This document shows, one piece after another, positions 44,023-50,481 of a stretch of 64,000 bases of DNA; the first letter of the stretch is position 1, and each line of letters starts with the position of its first letter. The stretch is from CAIVAT01 sp037133475 (GTDB lineage Bacteria; Bacteroidota; Bacteroidia; Bacteroidales; FEN-979): positions 1 to 64,000 of the forward strand of contig JBAXOB010000009.1 in NCBI GenBank assembly GCA_037133475.1, read 5' to 3'. The notes beneath the pieces are model-generated. The model did no database searches. It saw only the letters and a program-made list of their open reading frames with translations, and had not been told where the DNA came from. Made by a program: the position numbers and the translations under genes.

Positions 44023-45312
44023 ATGGACTATACGACGTTAGACGAGATCACCGAAACGATCATCACGGTAATCCAGCAGGCAATATCCCATGCAGGCTAT
44101 CCGGTAGACGTAATACCTGAGCTTGTTACAAAGGAAAAAGATGGGGTTAGCTTCTACCTGTATCATGTACAGGAAAATTCCCATTATAAAAATTACCCGC
44201 CAGCCGGAACCGATCATCCGCCCGTCTCCATCACCCCAATGGGACTCAGCCTGTTTTACCAGCTCACCTGCAATAAAAAAAAGGTTAACAGCGAAGAGGA
44301 TGCCTATGAAGAACAAATGCTGATGAGTATTGCGATGAAAGCGTTGCATGACATGCCTGTGAGGAGGACGACCCTGAAAAACGCACCTGCCGGTTCTTAC
44401 CAGCAAAAGGATATCGATATTAAAATCTCGATGCAGCACCTGACCCCGGCCGAATCGATCCAGTACTGGGCTGCAGCCGAATCAGCCGTAAGGCTTTCGT
44501 CCTATTACGAAGTCTCGGTTGTTTTTCTCCAGCCCGAGGTACCCACCTCCATCTCCGGGAGGGTGCTCTCCTATGGAAATTTTATTTTTACCGACCGTGC
44601 CCCACGCATTACCGCCAGCGAAAACACCATGGAATATCTTGTGCCGGGAGATCCCAATCCCCGGCAGGTGACCATCCGGCCAGCCCAGGCGATGACAGCG
44701 GGTGCCGGTCCGCCCTCAATTTCCAGCAGGATCAGGTTTTCAGGTTCCGGTTTTACCGGCAAGGACCTGACCATATTGATCCTGAGTCCTCTCTGGAATG
44801 AACCGGCCCTGGTCAGCGGATCCGCATGGGATGTAGCCTGGATCTCGGAAACCGCCTTCGCGATAACGCTCCAGCCGACGGCGGTACTGGTTAAATCGGG
44901 GACCATAAAAAATATGATCCCGGGACTTTATTCCGCGGAGGTGTGCAAAACCGAGCAAAGGAGCTTGCCGGGCGGGACGATAAAAAAGTTTGAACAACTT
45001 TCCAACCTCTTCCCTTTTTCGGTCATCCCCAGTGTTGACTCGTTCCTCCCGGGTCTCCCGGGAATCTACGATCTTACGGGGTACCTGTTTTACGACCCTG
45101 ACCTTGATGCCAGGGATGTCCAGGTCTATCTGGGAGAAGAAAAACTGTCACTGAATCCCGCCGGGGCGACCACCGGCGGAGAATTTACCATCACCGGGCC
45201 GGCTCCCGGAACCATCAGTTTGATACCGCCGCCGGGAATCCACGGCAGTGTCGCGTTGAGGGTAATGGTCAGGGGAATCGAATCGCAGCCAAAATGGGTC
45301 AACATTCCCTGA
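44023..45312 (+). CDS. DUF4255 tail terminator (Pvc16/Afp16-like)
   Basis: 429 residues. Residues 1-190 form the DUF4255 domain (TTLDEITETIITVIQQAI, PPVSITPMGLSLFYQL, EEQMLMSIAMKALHDM), which in Afp/PVC is the cap or tail terminator (Afp16/Pvc16) that stops tube and sheath growth. The C-terminal half holds two IPT/TIG-like beta domains (IRFSGSGFTGKDLTILI and DLTGYLFYDPDLD), an extension that is common in the Bacteroidota versions. It starts one base after the previous stop. Confidence 0.9.
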   Translation: MDYTTLDEITETIITVIQQAISHAGYPVDVIPELVTKEKDGVSFYLYHVQENSHYKNYPPAGTDHPPVSITPMGLSLFYQLTCNKKKVNSEEDAYEEQMLMSIAMKALHDMPVRRTTLKNAPAGSYQQKDIDIKISMQHLTPAESIQYWAAAESAVRLSSYYEVSVVFLQPEVPTSISGRVLSYGNFIFTDRAPRITASENTMEYLVPGDPNPRQVTIRPAQAMTAGAGPPSISSRIRFSGSGFTGKDLTILILSPLWNEPALVSGSAWDVAWISETAFAITLQPTAVLVKSGTIKNMIPGLYSAEVCKTEQRSLPGGTIKKFEQLSNLFPFSVIPSVDSFLPGLPGIYDLTGYLFYDPDLDARDVQVYLGEEKLSLNPAGATTGGEFTITGPAPGTISLIPPPGIHGSVALRVMVRGIESQPKWVNIP

Positions 45313-45401
45313 TTGGAATTTCACCCGACAGGTAATTAACTTCAGCATTGAAAGCATTTACAGAGGATATTATTCCGCCGTCGCAAGTTGCACCCGGCAA
45401 T

Positions 45402-47426
45402 ATGACTGAACTGATCCTTCAGCGTATCCGGTTGTTGTCGCAAAGGCGTGTCTGCTGGCTCCGTAATATATGGGCTGACCTCAGTAAAAACGAACAGGAT
45501 GGATTCACTGCCCATACGGAGATAGACGGCTACCTGCTGAACAGGGATATCGCCACGTTTGAAAGGGAATATTATGAAAGGGATCCTGCGATGAAGGAGC
45601 TCTCCGGCAGGATCACAGCATCGGAAGAGGCTATTTTCAAAAGCCGGAACTCGCGGTTGGCAATACTTTCGAAAGTTTTCGGACTGAGCCGGTTTGAATC
45701 CGACATCCTGCAGATTTGCTTTGCCTTTGGTGTCGATCCCAACCTCGGCAGGGTCTTTGCCTACCTGCAGGATCATTCGGGACGTGCCTATGTAACAGAA
45801 GCGCTGGTGGCGAAACTTTTCGGTTATGGTGAAAGCATTGTCATCCCGTCAGATTCCCCGTTGAAGGTCTGGCGACTGGTCAGGGAATCTGTTTTCCGCG
45901 CTGGCGAACCCGGCTCCCTCGAATGCGATCCCTTCATCCGGAACTGGCTTCTTGGAGAAAATGAGATCGATGAAACACTGGTCGGTTACACCTCTGTGCA
46001 GCCTGTTTTTGAACCCCTCCGGCAGTGGCCTGTGGAACGGACTGTTTATGAGATCAACAAAATGAACGGCAACGGGTTTTGCAACCAGTTTCGTGTTTTT
46101 GTCGCGGGTGCGGAAGGCTCAGGCAGGAGGAGTTTTGCCGCCATTGCCAGCCAGGGGCTCGGATTGCCCCTGTTATCGCTGGATGCCGACAGGATACCCG
46201 AAACCTCCTGGAACCAGGTCTACCTGTTTGCCCAGCGCCAGGCGTTTCTTTCAGGCAGCGCCCTGGCATGGTATGGCGATACTTTACCTGACCGGTACTG
46301 GTCTTCCTCCATTCCCTCCTATCCGGTACAGTTTGTGACCGGCGGGACGGATGATCACCTGGCGCCTGCGGAAGGGTTCCTCGACCTGCGTGTCATCCTG
46401 CCCCGGATCGGGGTGGAGGAGCGACTGGCATTGTGGAAAAAACATGTTCCTGCCTCAGGAACCTGGCCGCAAGAGGAGATGCTGGAGATGTTGTTGCGGC
46501 ATGAGACCACCATCAGGCAGATTGTGACCACCGGGAAAAAGATGATTTCCACTATTCCTGATACCTGTAAATCATTGAATGCCGATTCGGCCAGGATACT
46601 GGGAAGCCTGGCCCGCCATCTGACCAGCGAGTTTACCTTTGACGACCTGGTCCTTCCTGACAACACCCGCGAGGGGCTTGAAGATTTCATCTTTGAGGCC
46701 AGTGAGCGGATCCTCTTCTGGGAACAGCCCAACGCCCGGCGTTTGTTCCCCCAGGGAAGGAGCCTTATCGGGTTGTTCACAGGAAGCCCCGGAACCGGGA
46801 AAACGATGGCGGCGCAGGTGATTGCCGCTTCGCTGAAGCTCGATCTTTTCCGTATCGATCTCTCCCTGGTAGTAAGTAAATATGTGGGGGAAACTTCCAA
46901 AAATATTGAACGCCTTCTTTCCCGTGCATCGAATATGAACCTGGTGTTGCTTTTTGACGAGGCCGACTCCCTGTTTGGAAAACGGACCGAGATCAAAGAC
47001 GCCCACGACCGGTATGGCAACACCGACACCAACTATTTGTTGCAGGCGATTGAAAGTTATCCAGGGATCATCCTCCTTGCCAGCAACCGGAAATCGAACA
47101 TCGACAGCGGTTTCATGCGCCGGTTCCGTTACCAGCTCGATTTTCCACGGCCCGATGCGGAGCAGCGCAACGTGATCTGGCGGAAGATCATCGGGGAGCT
47201 GGCCGGGGAGATGATCGTACGCGAATTTGACCAGGAGCTGTTCCGGCTTGCGGGATTGGTGGAAATCACAGGGGCCCAGATCAAACAGTCGGTGTTATCG
47301 GCCATCTTTATGGCGCGAAGGGGAAAGTGCGAACTGAAAATGACCCACCTGCTCCGGGGCCTTGAACGGGAGCTGGCCAAGGAGGGGAAAGGGCTGGGAA
47401 GACAGGTTTACCAGAATTTTAGTTAA
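45402..47426 (+). CDS. eCIS AAA+ ATPase (Pvc15/Afp15-like)
   Basis: About 674 residues from the ATG at 45402 (a TTG at 45348 would add 18). The N-terminal part contains a winged-helix-like region and a first degenerate ATPase-like module (VAGAEGSGRRSFAAIA). The C-terminal AAA+ module is complete: Walker A GSPGTGKT near residues 461-468, Walker B VLLFDEADSLFG near 516-526, and a sensor stretch (FMRRFRYQLDFPRP). In PVC and Afp this ATPase (number 15) is needed for particle formation or cargo loading. The truncated Walker A of the first module (GSGRRS) suggests it does not hydrolyse ATP. Confidence 0.95.
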   Translation: MTELILQRIRLLSQRRVCWLRNIWADLSKNEQDGFTAHTEIDGYLLNRDIATFEREYYERDPAMKELSGRITASEEAIFKSRNSRLAILSKVFGLSRFESDILQICFAFGVDPNLGRVFAYLQDHSGRAYVTEALVAKLFGYGESIVIPSDSPLKVWRLVRESVFRAGEPGSLECDPFIRNWLLGENEIDETLVGYTSVQPVFEPLRQWPVERTVYEINKMNGNGFCNQFRVFVAGAEGSGRRSFAAIASQGLGLPLLSLDADRIPETSWNQVYLFAQRQAFLSGSALAWYGDTLPDRYWSSSIPSYPVQFVTGGTDDHLAPAEGFLDLRVILPRIGVEERLALWKKHVPASGTWPQEEMLEMLLRHETTIRQIVTTGKKMISTIPDTCKSLNADSARILGSLARHLTSEFTFDDLVLPDNTREGLEDFIFEASERILFWEQPNARRLFPQGRSLIGLFTGSPGTGKTMAAQVIAASLKLDLFRIDLSLVVSKYVGETSKNIERLLSRASNMNLVLLFDEADSLFGKRTEIKDAHDRYGNTDTNYLLQAIESYPGIILLASNRKSNIDSGFMRRFRYQLDFPRPDAEQRNVIWRKIIGELAGEMIVREFDQELFRLAGLVEITGAQIKQSVLSAIFMARRGKCELKMTHLLRGLERELAKEGKGLGRQVYQNFS

Positions 47427-47431
47427 CTTCC

Positions 47432-47665
47432 ATGATGCAGATCGACGAATTGCAGATACGGGTACCGGGAATGAGTGAAGAGGCCGGCACAGCGCTGGCA
47501 AAAGCGGTGGCGGAAAGGGTTGCCGCGGCGTTGCCTGCCGGTACGACTGACCGGTATATCCCCGGATTAAAGATTAAAATGCAAGGTTCCTTCGATGAAA
47601 ATACCGATTTGATGGCCGACCGGATTGCCTCGCAAATCCTTCGGCAAATCAATTTTACCATGTAA
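47432..47665 (+). CDS. Small conserved eCIS protein
   Basis: 77 residues. Its central part (VPGMSEEAGTALAKAVAERV, then AAALPAGTTDRY and IPGLKIKM) resembles the small proteins often found between the ATPase and DUF4157 genes in eCIS clusters, where residues I-x-x-L-x-I-x-V precede a helix. It starts six bases after the ATPase stop and ends six before the first DUF4157 gene. Function unknown; adaptor or loading accessory is an inference from position. Confidence 0.6.
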   Translation: MMQIDELQIRVPGMSEEAGTALAKAVAERVAAALPAGTTDRYIPGLKIKMQGSFDENTDLMADRIASQILRQINFTM

Positions 47666-47671
47666 CGCACC

Positions 47672-48991
47672 ATGAGTTCCCTGCTGAATATAACTTCTGA
47701 AGCTTTCGGGTTAAAAAGGGCTATAAACCACCTGACACCGTCAGCGGCGGTGCAGCCTAAGCTGACCGTGAACACCCCCGGCGACCGCTATGAGCAGGAG
47801 GCCGATTCCATGGCCGACAGGGTGATGCGGATGGCTGCGCCAGGGGCAGAAACGAAGCCATTAACAGGTTTGATCGGCCGCTCGGTGCAACGGAAATGTT
47901 TTTCCTGCGAAAAGGAAGAAGAGAAAAAGCACATCCTGCGCAAAGAATCTGGCGAAGGTGGCGGTTTGTCAGTTTCAGCCTCGTTTGCTTCTTCATTAAA
48001 TGCATTAAAAGGCGGCGGTTCACCTTTACCCCGGTCAACAAGAAGTTTTATGGAAAACGCGTTCAGTACTGATTTTTCGGGTGTCCGGGTGCATGCAGAC
48101 AGCCGGGCGGCTGAGATGAGCAGGGGCATACAGGCAAAGGCGTTTACTTATGGGAGTGATATTTATTTTAACACAAGTGAATACAATACACACACTGAAA
48201 ATGGCAAAAGATTACTGGCGCATGAGTTAAGCCATACGGTTCAGCAGGGAGGTATCAAACGGAAAATGGTTCAGCGGGAAGTTTTATACAGCAATGGTTA
48301 CCCCCGGCCATATTCGTCTGATTTGAATGAGGTCACAAGTGCTGAAAAAAACACATGGACACCTTCAACAATCGATTTTAAGGCTTCCGCCCTGGCCTCC
48401 GGGGGTACAAACGGAGTTTCTGATTTCAATAGTTTTTTGAATGCACTCTCATCAAAAGCAGATAATTCCATCACCGATCTTTATCTGATAGGTCACTCAA
48501 ATTCATCGATGTTCTCCTTTGGAGGCCGAATCCTTGTTCAATCTCCGCCCGACGTTGATTTTGTGACCGATGACAATTGTATCAGTACAACCCAATTAAG
48601 CGCTAAAATGGATGCCATTGTTCCTCTCAGGAAAAAATTCGCCCCCGGTTCTTCGATTGTTTTAGTGGGTTGTCATGCCGGCACTGGTGTCTCCTTACTT
48701 GATGCGATCAGCAATGCTTTTCAGGTATGTGTAAAAGGATTTATAAATGAAGTTATCTGGTGCCTGAACTGGAGCACACCCGGAAAAACAATTACAGGCA
48801 GGGGGAAAATCGGTTATGTTTCACCTGATACCACGGATCCATTGGAGCTTATTCTTCCGGTAAACAGTAATACATCAGATGTAAAACAACTGACTCCCGA
48901 CAATCAATCCTGTGCGGGCGTACCTCAGGCAGCACCGGTTCCCAGTCCCAGCCCCGCTCCCAGGAGTTATATTGATGAAGCACCCAAATAA
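47672..48991 (+). CDS. DUF4157 protein 1 with putative clan CD protease C-terminus
   Basis: 439 residues. The leader (QPKLTVNTPGDRYEQEAD, then GLIGRSVQRKCFSCEKEE) and the DUF4157/eCIS-core domain with zinc-protease-like HELSH at residues 184-188 span residues 30-195. The rest is different from its two neighbours: DLYLIGHSNSSM places a His at 275 and IVLVGCHAGTG a Cys at 334, the His/Cys pair and strand context of caspase-like (clan CD) peptidases. Residue spacing and the hydrophobic strands before each fit. This may be a cargo effector or a self-processing domain. The C-terminal tail is proline-rich. Inference from motifs only. Confidence 0.8.
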   Translation: MSSLLNITSEAFGLKRAINHLTPSAAVQPKLTVNTPGDRYEQEADSMADRVMRMAAPGAETKPLTGLIGRSVQRKCFSCEKEEEKKHILRKESGEGGGLSVSASFASSLNALKGGGSPLPRSTRSFMENAFSTDFSGVRVHADSRAAEMSRGIQAKAFTYGSDIYFNTSEYNTHTENGKRLLAHELSHTVQQGGIKRKMVQREVLYSNGYPRPYSSDLNEVTSAEKNTWTPSTIDFKASALASGGTNGVSDFNSFLNALSSKADNSITDLYLIGHSNSSMFSFGGRILVQSPPDVDFVTDDNCISTTQLSAKMDAIVPLRKKFAPGSSIVLVGCHAGTGVSLLDAISNAFQVCVKGFINEVIWCLNWSTPGKTITGRGKIGYVSPDTTDPLELILPVNSNTSDVKQLTPDNQSCAGVPQAAPVPSPSPAPRSYIDEAPK

Positions 48992-49017
48992 GAAAGATTC
49001 TCATCCTTTGTTAATCT

Positions 49018-50280
49018 ATGAATTCAATCCTTCATAAAAGTCCTTCGGATATAATGCCATTCAAGTCACCCGGCATGGGAAAATTGATGGTTCAGCCGAA
49101 ACTTACGGTCAACACTCCCGGCGATCGCTATGAGCAGGAGGCCGATGCCATGGCCGGCCGGGTGATGCGGATGGCTGCGCCAGGGGCAGAAGCAACGCCG
49201 GTTACCGGGTTGATCGGCCGCTCGGTGCAACGGAAATGCACCAATTGTGATGAGGAGAATAAGAGGAGGGGAACTGTAATGCGGAAAGCTGCGTCAGGCA
49301 ATGATTCTATGAATATTTCCCCGGCTTTTTCCTCAGCCCTCCATGCCACCCGTGGCGGCGGATCACCCTTGCCCGAGGGGACAAGGAACTTCATGGAAAA
49401 TGCCTTCAGTGCAGATTTTTCGGGGGTCAGGGTGCATGCTGACAGCCGGGCGGCGGAGATGAACAGGGGGATTAATGCAAAAGCATTTACTTATGGGAAT
49501 GATATTTATTTTGGGAGGGGGAAATATTCCCCTAATACATTCTCAGGTAAAACTTTGTTGGCACATGAGTTGAAACATACTTTACAACAACAAGGGGTTA
49601 TCAGTCGAACTGATGATGATATAAATCCTATCCCAAATTCAATAGTAGGAAATGGGACTACTGAGGAATTAAAAAATGAGATTACAAGACTGGAGACATT
49701 TTTAATAGAAAACCCCAATTCCGGATGGAAAAATACCGTTCAAAATAAGATAATATCTTTGAAAACATACCTGGCAGAAAGAGAAGATTCAACGTTGCCA
49801 GATTGTGACTCTCAATTGCTTTTCAATGGAGAAAGTTTGTGCTTTAGTGGTGGAAGAAGCGATTGCTATCCAGCTGTTTCAGGACCTAAACAAATTGATG
49901 ATCAGGGTATTGAATTTTTTGACTACAGCATTGTTAGACAAAATGTAGCGGGCGGTCCGATCCCTGAAGGAGTTTATTGGCTTGATCCCAGACAGTTGGT
50001 TAACACTGGGTATAGGTTTTATAATCCACCCAATCCCGCCTGGGGGAAAAAAAGAATAACTATACATACATTCCATTCGACTCATACTTTTGGAAGAGGA
50101 GGTTTTTTTATACATGGTGGAACAGAATGGGGAAGCGTTGGCTGTATAGACCTTACCTCGTATATGGATTCTTTTGCACAGGTATTATCGATTTATAATA
50201 ATTGCGGTTTTTGGAGTTGTAATCCTTGTAAGGTTCTTTTAACAGTGAAATATAAGTCAAACAGGGCAATTTTGAAATAA
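49018..50280 (+). CDS. DUF4157 protein 2 with Tlde1-like L,D-transpeptidase C-terminus
   Basis: 420 residues. The DUF4157 leader and domain (HELKH at 183-187) span residues 27-190. The C-terminal 150 residues have CFSGGRSDCYPAVSGPK and FIHGGTEWGSVGCIDL: His366 and Cys376 in the H-x9-C arrangement of the Tlde1/DUF2778 and YkuD L,D-transpeptidase families. Tlde1 effectors of type VI secretion damage peptidoglycan of competitors. The C-terminal part is clearly richer in A and T than the leader. No candidate immunity gene is adjacent. Assignment is by motif; activity is not shown. Confidence 0.8.
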   Translation: MNSILHKSPSDIMPFKSPGMGKLMVQPKLTVNTPGDRYEQEADAMAGRVMRMAAPGAEATPVTGLIGRSVQRKCTNCDEENKRRGTVMRKAASGNDSMNISPAFSSALHATRGGGSPLPEGTRNFMENAFSADFSGVRVHADSRAAEMNRGINAKAFTYGNDIYFGRGKYSPNTFSGKTLLAHELKHTLQQQGVISRTDDDINPIPNSIVGNGTTEELKNEITRLETFLIENPNSGWKNTVQNKIISLKTYLAEREDSTLPDCDSQLLFNGESLCFSGGRSDCYPAVSGPKQIDDQGIEFFDYSIVRQNVAGGPIPEGVYWLDPRQLVNTGYRFYNPPNPAWGKKRITIHTFHSTHTFGRGGFFIHGGTEWGSVGCIDLTSYMDSFAQVLSIYNNCGFWSCNPCKVLLTVKYKSNRAILK

Positions 50281-50285
50281 GATAT

Positions 50286-50471
50286 GTGAAACTGGTTATA
50301 AAAACTTTGAGGAAATTGCAAACGCGGTTACATGCAAACAAAGCAATGTCTCTCCTCTCTGCTGGTTTAGCACCCCCATTCCCGACCCACGTGAAAGGCG
50401 CCCCAATTGAATTCCCGGGACATTTTCCCAGCCCCATTCTGAATGTGATCATTTTTCATTTTAACAAATAA
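50286..50471 (+). pseudogene. Broken copy of the CIS tube gene start
   Basis: A short frame whose last 28 residues (VKGAPIEFPGHF, SPILNVIIFHFNK) match residues 10-37 of the CIS tube protein at 53176 (LKGALIEFSERF, GPIPNVIVFQYN). The DNA also matches over about 85 bases (50388-50471 against 53201-53285). The first 30 codons are not similar. It lies between DUF4157 genes 2 and 3, where the tube gene would stand if gene 3 were absent, and so marks a past duplication. Confidence 0.75.
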
Positions 50472-50481
50472 GCCAAATCTC

